A DNA stretch of 64,000 bases from JAKJGA01 sp029554345 (lineage in GTDB: Bacteria > Spirochaetota > UBA4802 > JAFGJZ01): assembly GCA_035395685.1 (NCBI GenBank), contig DAOPBR010000002.1, forward strand, positions 97,694-161,693. The letters are read 5' to 3'. Positions 53,769 to 62,486 of the stretch are shown here, one piece after another. The notes beneath the pieces were generated by a model. It was not told the DNA's origin. It saw only the letters and a program-made list of their open reading frames with translations, and ran no database searches. The position numbers were made by a program, and so were the translations under genes. The stretch's first letter is position 1; the number at the start of each line of letters is the position of its first letter.

Positions 53769-54292
53769 GGTTTCTCTCTGAATATAAATCTTACATTAAA
53801 AACCGAACCGCGCTTCTCCCCTTTATGAACGAGGGGTTCAATTTTAATATTTTTCACCATCATCTCGACATAATCATCAAGCCCGAGACCGGCACGTTTC
53901 ACAAAACGGTATTTCAGAACTTCACCGCGCTCATTAGACGTAAACTGAACGATAGCCAGACCTTCGGCAGGTGCAGCCGGATGTATTCCTTTAATATCCG
54001 GAAATGTTACTCTAACAACTAACGGATCATCTATTTCCGTATTCACAAGATAATGTATGCGTTTTGCCTCAGTCGAAAGACCGCGGTTTGTGTATTCGTA
54101 ATTCAGCGTTTCAGTGTTTCCGAACCTGTCATCACTTACCTGATTTGTAAGATTTGCATTAGATGCGCATGATAGAAGAAATACTATCATTGGAGATATC
54201 AATAAAACATTAAACTGACGCAGAAGCTTAATCCCGTCTGCAAAGCGGATTATCATCATAAAGAAAGATTTTCTTTTATTTAATCTTTTCAT
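53765..54292 (-). CDS. Lipoprotein with TonB C-terminal domain
   Basis: A 175-residue product from MKRLNKRKSFF (54290-54292). The hydrophobic segment FNVLLISPMIVFLLSC ends in a lipobox (LLSC). The C-terminal 80 residues fit TonB_C: GLAIVQFTSNERGEVLKYRFVKRAGLGLDDYV, then KIEPLVHKGEKRGSVFNVRFIF. It lacks the proline-rich spacer and permanent N-terminal membrane helix of a normal TonB, so it could be a receptor-specific partner rather than the energy transducer itself. Coupled by 4 nt to the receptor gene and by 17 nt to the upstream barrel gene. Confidence 0.75.
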   Translation of the reverse strand: MKRLNKRKSFFMMIIRFADGIKLLRQFNVLLISPMIVFLLSCASNANLTNQVSDDRFGNTETLNYEYTNRGLSTEAKRIHYLVNTEIDDPLVVRVTFPDIKGIHPAAPAEGLAIVQFTSNERGEVLKYRFVKRAGLGLDDYVEMMVKNIKIEPLVHKGEKRGSVFNVRFIFREKP

Positions 54293-55094
54293 TATAACTC
54301 TCACTCGGAATGCAATACCGCACCTCAAATCCGATACAACCGGACAAAGATCCGGTTGAAAATTTACGCGATGATCCCTGATAATCCGCGTCGTAAGCAA
54401 TGCGGTTTATATCAGCGGATAATTTTATAAGCAGTGTAACATTATAAGGTTCATACTGCACGCCTGCGCCGATACCTGCGCCTGAAGTCAGTGAATATCT
54501 TTTTGAAACTCCGGTATAACCGTTGTCGGAAGAAAAATTATCGAACCTGTATGTACCTAAATATAAGTCAAGTGCAAGAACGAATTCATAATTGGAAGAA
54601 AGACCGAAACTGTAAAAACCCGAATATCCGGCGAGCCAGCCGTACGCCGTCACAGCTGTTCCGCCGAAAGAATCATAGCTGTAGCGCTTTAACCCGAGAT
54701 AAAGCCAGGTATAAGATGTATCGCCGGGATTGCTGAAACGGTATCCGCCGCGAAGCAATATAGATGAATCGATTGCACTCTTCAGTCCGTCATTAGCAAT
54801 AAAATCCGATACCTGCTTGCTTATTTTAGTTCTGGAGTAAGAAAGATCTCCTTGAAGATAATCATAATAATAGCCGCCTGACAAACAAAGCTTTGAAGCA
54901 GAACTTAGAGCGGAACCGGATTCCGGCTTTGTAGTGTCGCCGCTGTTCCAATCAGGCCCCGGTGCATAAAGATAACCAAGCCCTGACGGAGAATATGAAA
55001 ATGAAGCGGTCGGTCCGCTGTCAAATGCTGAAAGAGGTATGGAAATAAGTATCAACAACGTCAGAAAAATACGTAATGAATTCATCGAGTCCAT
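54276..55094 (-). CDS. Outer-membrane beta-barrel-like protein
   Basis: About 272 residues, first gene of the operon. Signal peptide (LRIFLTLLILISIPLSAF) followed by glycine- and tyrosine-rich strands (LCLSGGYYYDYLQGDLSYSR, TWLYLGLKRYSYDSF, YEFVLALDLYLGTYRF, TGSLSGCIGFEVRYCIP). Probably a 10-12 strand barrel. No family recognised. GGGAG lies about 10 nt before the likely ATG. It overlaps the TonB_C lipoprotein gene and is therefore likely part of the same transport or surface complex. Confidence 0.75.
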   Translation of the reverse strand: MDSMNSLRIFLTLLILISIPLSAFDSGPTASFSYSPSGLGYLYAPGPDWNSGDTTKPESGSALSSASKLCLSGGYYYDYLQGDLSYSRTKISKQVSDFIANDGLKSAIDSSILLRGGYRFSNPGDTSYTWLYLGLKRYSYDSFGGTAVTAYGWLAGYSGFYSFGLSSNYEFVLALDLYLGTYRFDNFSSDNGYTGVSKRYSLTSGAGIGAGVQYEPYNVTLLIKLSADINRIAYDADYQGSSRKFSTGSLSGCIGFEVRYCIPSESYNEKIK

Positions 55095-55309
55095 GATCAA
55101 ACAAGCTCCCAGAGGAATATATAATTATATTCCTGATGCAACATTGGAACGTAAATTATGATTCAATAAACATCGTTATTCATATACCAATCTATAAAAT
55201 AATCAATCCATTTTTTATAAGTCATCAAAAAAGTCCGCCGGTCAAGATATCTTATTCGACGAAAATATTTAACCGATGGGGGCTCAAACATATTAACAGC
55301 AAAGCTTTG

Positions 55310-56998
55310 TTATTCAATATGAATTTTGAAAAAACTGATTCTCTTCTCGAGTTCTTCTGATATAGCCGTTATTTCCGATGCGTTTTCAGCCGCACTTCCC
55401 GCTTCTTTCTCAATTAATTCTGAATGAGAACTGATTCTTGATATGGCATCTGCAGTACTTTCAATTGTCTTTTTCTGAATATCAATTATTGAATTTATTT
55501 CGGAAGCTTTTTCCGTAACGCTTACTGCGGCAGAATTAACATCCGCGCTTACAGTCACCTGATTTAAAACAAAATCCGAAACAGCAACGATGAGCTCATT
55601 GGCCTCTTTGATATTTTTCGCGATGTCTCCGATTGCACTGAGAGCCTCAGCTGATTTAAGCTTGCCTGTTTTTGATTTTTCGGCATTAAGCTCTATTATG
55701 CCGCTGATAAGATCGACGCTTTTATCCGTCTGATCCGCAAGGGCTGAAACTTCCTGAGCAACAACGGCAAAGCCTTTTCCCGCATCACCGGCACGGGCCG
55801 CTTCTATTGTCGCGTTTATGGAAAGCATATTTATCTGTTCGGAGATGGTGCTGATTATCGACAGAATATTTATCATCTGAGCGGAAGACTGATCCATTTC
55901 ATCCATAAAAAGATTCATCGAAGAAATATTGTCCCTGCAAAGATCTGCTTCTTCGGAAATCATTCCGCTCTTTTTCAATATATCAACTGTCATATCTTCC
56001 GTCTGACGTATTCCGGAGTTCAGCGACTCCATCATCGAAAGAAGACTGCTCATCGACTCTTTCTGTTCAACCGCCTTTGCCGCTACAAGATTGATGCCTT
56101 CGGAAATTTTTGCCATCGATTCATTCGCGTTAACGCTCTCGCCGGCCTGTTCGAAAGTGCTGTTTTTGAAAGACTCGGAAAGAACAGACAGATCATGAGA
56201 AACAGAATATAAACGGGCAAGCATCGTTTTTATTCCCTTGATAGTATCAAACATCACACCGCAGAATCCGTCGAGTGAAGAAAGAAGAATGCCGGCTTCA
56301 TCCTTTGAGCTGGAATGCTGAATGCTTTCAATGTTTCCCTCGGAAATATTTTTCGCAAGAGAAACCGCTATTTCCATTTTTGAAGTTATAGAATGAGCAA
56401 ACTTGACGGCAATAATACTAAACAGAACCGACAGAAATATTCCGCATGATAAAACCGCGATCTTGATTTTTGCAAATGACATGAGCGATTCTTCTTTTTT
56501 AGCGCATGAGAAAAAAGCACCCTTGAATAATCCGCCTGACATCAGGGGAAGATACGAAACATAGCATTCTTCTTCGTTGAGAAACTGAATGCCGAAATAT
56601 GATTCGCCTGTTGATATTTTTCTTTTGATTTCATCAGGAATCTTGAGATTGTCTGGTCGCGATCCGGGAAAATAAGGAATATTGGAAACTAAAATTGAAT
56701 CCTCAAGAAATATTCCGCTGCCCCCGCCGTACATGGCCTGAACCATGTCGACGATTTCGTGATTATTATTCAGCACATAACTTCCGCAGTAGAGAAAATC
56801 ACCGTCGATGGCAATATCCTCCGAACCCGAAATTCGAAAAAGAGTCTTCTTAATTGTTTCTGTTCTATGAGAAAGATCCAGTTCTATTTTTCTTTCGCTA
56901 TCTCTTTCAACGAGATAGAGCGTAAGAAAAAGTGCGATGATAAGCGACACCGCGACGGAGATAATCGAAAAGAGCATGAATTTATATTTGATGGACAT
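55310..56998 (-). CDS. Methyl-accepting chemotaxis protein
   Basis: A 562-residue receptor. TM1 FSIISVAVSLIIALFLTLYLV (about 10-30), an extracytoplasmic sensor of about 150 residues, TM2 IAVLSCGIFLSVLFSIIAVKFA (about 185-205), HAMP, and a signalling domain whose hairpin tip QINMLSINATIEAARAGDAGKGFAVVAQEVSALAD is nearly invariant (blocks NATIEAARAG and GFAVVA). It binds CheW/CheA to steer flagellar rotation. I chose the ATG at 56996-56998 (MSIKYKF) with GAGGGG 6 nt upstream. Ligand unknown; no che genes in the window. Confidence 0.94.
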   Translation of the reverse strand: MSIKYKFMLFSIISVAVSLIIALFLTLYLVERDSERKIELDLSHRTETIKKTLFRISGSEDIAIDGDFLYCGSYVLNNNHEIVDMVQAMYGGGSGIFLEDSILVSNIPYFPGSRPDNLKIPDEIKRKISTGESYFGIQFLNEEECYVSYLPLMSGGLFKGAFFSCAKKEESLMSFAKIKIAVLSCGIFLSVLFSIIAVKFAHSITSKMEIAVSLAKNISEGNIESIQHSSSKDEAGILLSSLDGFCGVMFDTIKGIKTMLARLYSVSHDLSVLSESFKNSTFEQAGESVNANESMAKISEGINLVAAKAVEQKESMSSLLSMMESLNSGIRQTEDMTVDILKKSGMISEEADLCRDNISSMNLFMDEMDQSSAQMINILSIISTISEQINMLSINATIEAARAGDAGKGFAVVAQEVSALADQTDKSVDLISGIIELNAEKSKTGKLKSAEALSAIGDIAKNIKEANELIVAVSDFVLNQVTVSADVNSAAVSVTEKASEINSIIDIQKKTIESTADAISRISSHSELIEKEAGSAAENASEITAISEELEKRISFFKIHIE

Positions 56999-57216
56999 GG
57001 CAAACCCCTCGGGCAAGCTATATGGGAAATAAAATTTACGCTTAAATTTATTGTAAATTTTTCATCAATATTCAGTTCAAGCTCAAGTAATAAAATCAAA
57101 TTTCTCCATAAACATTTGCTTTGAGGATTTTTTTGATGCCCGCCGCGAAATCACCAAGCCAATTTACGTATATATTATTGACAAAGAAAATTATTATTAG
57201 TAGATTGAGGTGAATA

Positions 57217-57564
57217 ATGGGTACTGCAATGGAATTGACGAAAGAACAGCTTGAACAGATAGGTTCATATATCGAATCAAACTTCGACCGCTTCGGCGCA
57301 AAAAGCAATGTCGTTCAACTTCGCCCGTACGACATTCAGCTAATCGAGCGCATGACCCGCATCGAAGAAGAACTAAGAAGCCAGCGCGAATTGATGCAGT
57401 TGGGATTCAATCAGATGGACAAACGTTTCGAATCAATGCAGAAACAGTCGGACACACGCTTCGATGACATGAATAAAAAATTCACCATGATGATGTGGAT
57501 GATGAGCGCGGGCTTTACAATAATCGCAACTGTTATAACACTTCTGACAATATTCGCGAGATAG
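57217..57564 (+). CDS. Coiled-coil protein with C-terminal membrane anchor
   Basis: A 115-residue protein. Acidic-basic heptads (LIERMTRIEEELRSQRELMQLGFNQMDKRFESMQKQ) form a coiled coil, and the last 25 residues form one membrane helix (MMSAGFTIIATVITLLTIFA). The layout resembles the small Bdr-like/DUF1640-like proteins frequent in spirochaetes. A promoter TTGACA N17 TAGATT (57178-57206) is followed at once by GAGGTG and the ATG. Function unknown, perhaps a membrane-bound scaffold. Confidence 0.75.
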   Translation: MGTAMELTKEQLEQIGSYIESNFDRFGAKSNVVQLRPYDIQLIERMTRIEEELRSQRELMQLGFNQMDKRFESMQKQSDTRFDDMNKKFTMMMWMMSAGFTIIATVITLLTIFAR

Positions 57565-57575
57565 AATCACCCCAA

Positions 57576-57676
57576 CCCCTCTTTACTAAAGAGGGGCTTG
57601 CGCAACTTTATCAATATACTATTTCTTATGAATAACATCCATTCTTTCTCCTCTCTCCTTTATTAAAGGAGAGAGG
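57576..57676. repeat. Two AG/CT-rich palindromes
   Basis: CCCCTCTTT ACT AAAGAGGGG (57576-57596) and CCTCTCTCCTTTA T TAAAGGAGAGAGG (57650-57676). Such purine/pyrimidine palindromes recur in many genomes as small intergenic repeats. They could also terminate the converging transcripts. Confidence 0.6.
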
Positions 57677-57707
57677 CCGGGAGAGAGGATTAAACTGCCA
57701 CTGCTGT

Positions 57708-57968
57708 TTACATTTTATCCCATTCAGGCAAATCTTTATCTTTAATCCGTGCAATAACGGAATCAAAATCTTCAAACAATTCATTTTTAGTTTTCTTTTT
57801 CCAGTGTTTTGAAAAAGAATTATAAGTTTCCATTTCCTGAATTTCTTTTGTAAAAGCATATAAAGCCAGCTGATTGATAGACAAACCCTGCTGATCGGCG
57901 ACTTTTTCAATTTTGTGTTTCAATTCATTCGGAATACGCAAAGTTAATACGCTTGCTTTAGACTTCAT
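57708..57968 (-). CDS. Ribbon-helix-helix antitoxin (Arc/CopG-like)
   Basis: An 86-residue protein. The N-terminal half is an RHH domain: SVLTLRIPNELKHKIEKVADQQGLSINQLALYAFTKEI (a strand, then two helices). The C-terminal tail (FEDFDSVIARIKDKDLPEWDKM) probably binds the toxin. GGAG lies 9 nt before the ATG at 57966-57968. It follows the toxin gene with 11 nt overlap, the reverse of the usual antitoxin-first order. It should repress the promoter at 58404-58433. Confidence 0.85.
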   Translation of the reverse strand: MKSKASVLTLRIPNELKHKIEKVADQQGLSINQLALYAFTKEIQEMETYNSFSKHWKKKTKNELFEDFDSVIARIKDKDLPEWDKM

Positions 57969-58398
57969 AATTTTTTCTCCACATTTTAACAAAATCGGAA
58001 GGTGTTATGACTGAAATATCATCAAACTTCAGTTCATTATATTTTGTAAAATCTTTTGTATTACTTGTAATAATAAAATCACAATTGCCAGCCAAAGAAA
58101 GTTCGAGAAAAATATTATCTTTCTCGTCTTTTAAATTAGGTCTGAACAAATAGTAAATCGTTACAGGTTTTGATATATATGAAAGGAATCTCAGCACCTT
58201 ATCAATATCATCTTTTGTCAATTGAAGATCATTCAATTTATCAGGTCTCTTCAATACATCTTCATATTCGGTAAATACAGGCAGAGAAAGCGCAAGGGTT
58301 ATTTTCCTGCCGCGGATAAGCTGAAGAATAAAATGAGAAGCACCTTCTCTGCTTCTGAGAGCCTGATAAAGAACATTTGTATCAATAACCACGACCAT
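57958..58398 (-). CDS. PIN-domain toxin, PIN family TA component
   Basis: A 146-residue protein of the TIGR00305-like PIN family. MVVVIDTNVLYQALRSREGASHFIL gives the first Asp, SLPVFTEYEDVLKRP the Glu, LKDEKDNIFLELSLAGNCDFIITSNTKDF the later Asp and the T-x-N-like SNT. It should be an endoribonuclease. It is first in the operon. The promoter's -10 lies 5 nt before the ATG and there is no Shine-Dalgarno, so translation may be leaderless. Confidence 0.9.
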   Translation of the reverse strand: MVVVIDTNVLYQALRSREGASHFILQLIRGRKITLALSLPVFTEYEDVLKRPDKLNDLQLTKDDIDKVLRFLSYISKPVTIYYLFRPNLKDEKDNIFLELSLAGNCDFIITSNTKDFTKYNELKFDDISVITPSDFVKMWRKNYEV

Positions 58399-58403
58399 AT
58401 TTC

Positions 58404-58433
58404 ATGATAGCACATATGCTATCTAATGGTCAA
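58404..58433 (-). promoter_or_regulatory. Promoter and operator of the PIN/RHH module
   Basis: Minus strand: TTGACC (58428-58433), 18-nt spacer, TATCAT (58404-58409). The spacer is filled by the perfect palindrome GATAGCA CATA TGCTATC (58406-58423), a natural RHH operator. Confidence 0.7.
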
Positions 58434-58512
58434 GCAAATATCTGAACTAAGTATTACTTAATATATTGTGACCTCACCTAGCATGAATTTATCATTGATA
58501 TCAATCGAATAT

Positions 58513-58760
58513 TGCCATTTCTCCGCGAACTTCGTGTTCGCTCCGAATGATATTTTAAATCGACTTTTCACCGCAAGCCATGAGGTAACGCTTGCGGTCT
58601 CCAGCAAAAGACTTCGTCTTCCTCGCGAATAGTTGGAACGATCCCGACAAACGAGACGCTTCAAACGCGAATTGTACGAATCATCAATGCGGCAACCTGT
58701 CACAGAGTTTCGCTGCAATAATTGAGATGGCTTAAAATATGCGAGAAGCGGCACTAAACA
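58513..58760. repeat. Degraded distant copy of the hairpin mosaic unit (copy E)
   Basis: CTCCGCGAACTTCGTGTTCG, then CTCCGAAT, a spacer, GGTAACGCTTGCGGTCTCC, GACTTCGTC, CGGAACGATCCCGACA-like TGGAACGATCCCGACA and GAGACGCTTC follow in the same order as at 45171-45313. The block 1 stem is GCGAAC / GTTCGC with loop TTCGT. The outer nested stem has decayed. It lies just upstream of the third TA module. Confidence 0.75.
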
Positions 58761-58981
58761 GGGCTTTCTTATCGTAAAACAACTACAATCATCCACCCTC
58801 ATATTGACACGCCGCATAAAGATAAATGATATAATATTACTCTTCTTCATATTGTCGAATTCTATTTTAAATAATATCGAACTATCACCATGCTTGATTG
58901 TAAAAAAACTTGCGCAACTTATTTTTTAGTTGATATTCGATAGTACAAGTTTCCTATTAACATTAAATAGAGGAACATTTT

Positions 58982-61900
58982 ATGAAACAACACATCTTCA
59001 ATAAATTTATCTATGCAATTCTTCTACTAACAATACTAGGTTGCGGAGGAAGCGGTGGCGGTGGATCTGATACCATACCGGTGACAGGAGTCTCGATCAA
59101 ATCAGAGACATCAATGCTCGTTGGATCGACAGAACGGCTCGCGCCGCAAGTACAGCCCTCAAACGCCTCGAACAGAAATGTAACATGGAAAAGCTCCAAT
59201 AAATCGATCGCATCAGTAGACGCTAGTGGACTTGTGACGGCAAAAGCGGTAGGTGATACAACTATAACTGTGACTACCGAAGAAACCGGATACACCGCTG
59301 TATGTACGGTGCATGTAACGAATTCCAGCGTATCGGTGACTGGTATAACTTTGGACTTGTCAACACTCACGATTCTCACAGGCGAAACGGGACAGCTTGT
59401 CGCTATAATCCAACCGAAGAACGCGACAAACCAGAACGTGACCTGGGCCGTAGATGACACCGATGTCGCGACAATAGACAATACCGGTGTGATTACCGCA
59501 GTTGATGAAGGAACCGCGATTGTCACTGCGACTACCGTTGACGGTTATAAGAAGGCTCAATGTACGGTGACGGTGAAAGAGATGTATTCACCAAAAGTAG
59601 TTAAATTGCTAAGCGACATAAACCAATCTGGTCAAGGCTCAGCACCGTCTGCTTTCACGGCAATAGGATCAACTTTGTACTTCGCTGCAATAGAAGCGGA
59701 TTCCGGTATGGAGTTATGGAAGAGCGATGGGACTTCTGCTGGTACTAAAATGTTGAAAGATATTTGCAACGGTTCAAACGGTTCAAATCCAAAAGGTTTT
59801 ACAGCAGTTGGATCTACTCTGTATTTTGTAGCGAATGATGGAATTAATGGATTCGAGTTGTGGAAAAGCGATGGAACTTCAGATGGTACTGTACTGGTGA
59901 AGGATATTAATAGTGGATCAAGTGGCTCAGATCCTACTTGGTTCAAAGCAGTTGGCACAACACTATATTTTGTGGCAGATAATGGTTCAAGTGGGAAAGA
60001 ATTATGGAAAACTGATGGCACTTCTACTGGCACTGTTATGGTAAAGGATATTTACAGTGGAGCTAGTGATTCTTATCCGGCTTGGCTTACTGTAATTGGC
60101 TCCACTTTATATTTTGTTGCTTATGAGGGATTAAACAGATTTGCGTTATGGAAAAGCGATGGAACTTCTGCAGGAACCGTTATTGTGGAGGATTTTAATA
60201 GCGTTGATGCATCGTCACAGCCATGTTCTCTCTCTGTAGTTGGATCATGTTTGTATTTTTTTGTATCTATTGGTGCCGATGGTAATGAACTATGGAAGAG
60301 TGATGGAACTTCCGCCGGTACCGGCATGGTAAAAAAATTCAATAATCACTATGCATGTAATTCGATTACAGTAGTTGGATCTTTGTTTTATTTCTGCCAG
60401 TATGATGAAGTCAATGGTCATGAACTATGGAAAAGTGATGGAACTTCCGCCGGCACCACTATGATAAAAGATATATGCATCGGTTCAAAAGGTTCAAATC
60501 CTAATAGTTTCACGGTAGTTGGTTCAACTCTATACTTTGTGGCAGATGACGGAATTAATGGACGCGAGCTATGGAAGAGTAACGGGACTTCCGGCGGTAC
60601 TGTACTGGTGAAGGATATAGATAGCGGATCTTATACTTCATTACCGTTCTTGGAATTCATTGCGTTGGGAGAAACGCTGTATTTTACGGCTTATAATAAA
60701 ATATCTGGTCATGAATTATGGAAAAGCGATGGAACTTCAGATGGNNNNNNNNNNNNNNNNNNNNNNNNNNNNNNNNNNNNNNNNNNNNNNNNNNNNNNNN
60801 NNNNNNNNNNNNNNNNNNNNNNNNNNNNNNNNNNNNNNNNNNNNCTTATAATAAAATATCTGGTCATGAATTATGGAAAAGCGATGGAACTTCAGATGGA
60901 ACCGTTATGATCAAAGATATTCGTAGCGGTTCTGCAAATTCTGATCCACGTGGCTTTATGACAGATGGATCTAAAATATACTTTGGTGCAGATGACGGTA
61001 CTCACGGTTGCCAGGTCTGGAAAAGCGATGGAACTTCAGATGGCACTGTTATGCTTAAGGATATACGAAATGGATCGAAAGGCTCATATCCAACACTTCT
61101 CACTACAGTTGGATCTGATATATTCTTCAGGGCAGACGACGAAATTACCGGAAATGAATTGTGGAAAAGTGATGGTACTTCAAATGGCACCGCAATGGTA
61201 AAGGATATTCGCAGTGGTCTTGGTGGTTCTTATCCATATTATGGTGATGCTGTTCTTTATGCTAATGGATCCATTTTATTTCTTACGGCAGACGATGGAA
61301 TTAACGGAAATGAATTATGGAAAAGTGATGGTACTTCAAATGGCACCAGTTTAGTGAAGAATATTTGCAATAGTTCTGCTGGCTCAAATCCATCAAGTTT
61401 AACTTCGATTGGCTCAACTTTGTACTTTAGTGCAGATGATGGACTTAATGGGCGTGAGCTGTGGAAGAGTGACGGGACTTCCGGCGGTACTTTACTGGTG
61501 AAGGATATACGTAGTGGAGCTGCTGCTTCGAATCCTGATAATCTTATAGTGGCTGGATCTACGTTGTATTTCATATCTGACAACGGTGTTAACGGTTTTG
61601 AACTATGGAAAAGTGATGGTACTACTATTGGGACTGTGATGGTGAAGGATATTTATAGCGGATCTACTGGTTCAAATCCGAGTAATTTTGTGGTAATCGG
61701 CTCTACTCTGTATTTTACAGCAGATAACGGTTTAAATGGTACAGAGTTGTGGAAGAGTGATGGCAGCACTGCTGGTACTATTATGATAAAAGATATCCAA
61801 AGCGGGGCTGCTTCGTCGCATCCATGTCAACTTGTAGTAGTTGGATCAACATTGTATTTCACATCGGATAATGGTAATAATGGTCAGGAGCTTTGGAAAA

Positions 61901-62343
61901 GCGATGGCACTTCGGCTGGCACAGTTATAGTAAAAGACATTATTGTCGGGTATGCTGGTTCACACCCACATTGCCTAACTGCAGTCAACTCTACATTGTA
62001 TTTCACATCTGATAATGGTATTAATGGTCGGGAGCTTTGGAAAAGCGATGGCACTTCCGGCGGTACTGTACTGGTGAAGGATATACGTAGTGGTTCATCT
62101 GGCTCAGATCCTACTTGGCTCAAAGCAGTTGGCTCATCACTATATTTTGTGGCAGATAATGGTATAAATGGCAGTGAGTTGTGGCAGAGTGATGGTACTT
62201 CTTCCGGCACTTTTATGATTGAAGATATTATCCCAGGAAATCAAAGTTCAACACCTCACGAGTTTCTTTTTTTTAATGGGTGCTTGTATTTTATAGCGTC
62301 AACATCGTCTAGCGGAGAAGAACTTTACTATCTAGAATTCTAA
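58982..62343 (+). CDS. Big_2 and ELWKSDGT-repeat lipoprotein, interrupted by an assembly gap
   Basis: Signal peptide with lipobox LGC, preceded by GAGGAA. Two Big_2 immunoglobulin-like domains follow (residues about 30-200; VTWKSSNKSIASVDASGLVTA and VTWAVDDTDVATIDNTGVITA). Then come about 17 repeats of some 46 residues with pattern GSTLYF.ADDGINGxELWKSDGTSxGTxxVKDI. Such repeats likely build beta-propellers. N at 60745-60844 split the frame, but the 55 nt before the gap (60690-60744) are identical to the 55 nt after it (60845-60899) and both sides are in the same phase; merging them gives one frame of about 1068 codons. Probably surface-exposed, anchored by lipid, perhaps adhesive. Repeat number may be wrong because of the gap. 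Confidence 0.85.
60745..60844. other. Assembly gap of 100 N
   Basis: Exactly 100 N, the conventional unknown-size filler, flanked by a 55-nt exact duplication. Confidence 0.99.
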
Positions 62344-62440
62344 GTCACTTAATAGATGCCACCAAGAGTAGCAGTGTGTTATTTAATTTCAAGATAGTGG
62401 CTACAATGATCAGATTACTTTTCATGTTTTATTGACAATC

Positions 62441-62477
62441 TCGCGTAGTGGCTGGTTCAAAACCCGCCACTACGCGA
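62441..62477. terminator. Hairpin between convergent genes
   Basis: A perfect 12-bp stem, TCGCGTAGTGGC / GCCACTACGCGA, with a 13-nt loop. No T run follows on the plus strand, so termination is plausible but not certain. Confidence 0.5.
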
Positions 62478-62486
62478 AAACACACC

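Noticed and set aside
59600..62330. Regular repeats that could suggest a CRISPR array
   Set aside because: The repeats are about 138 nt in phase with a continuous protein of ELWKSDGT units; no short direct repeats with unique spacers.
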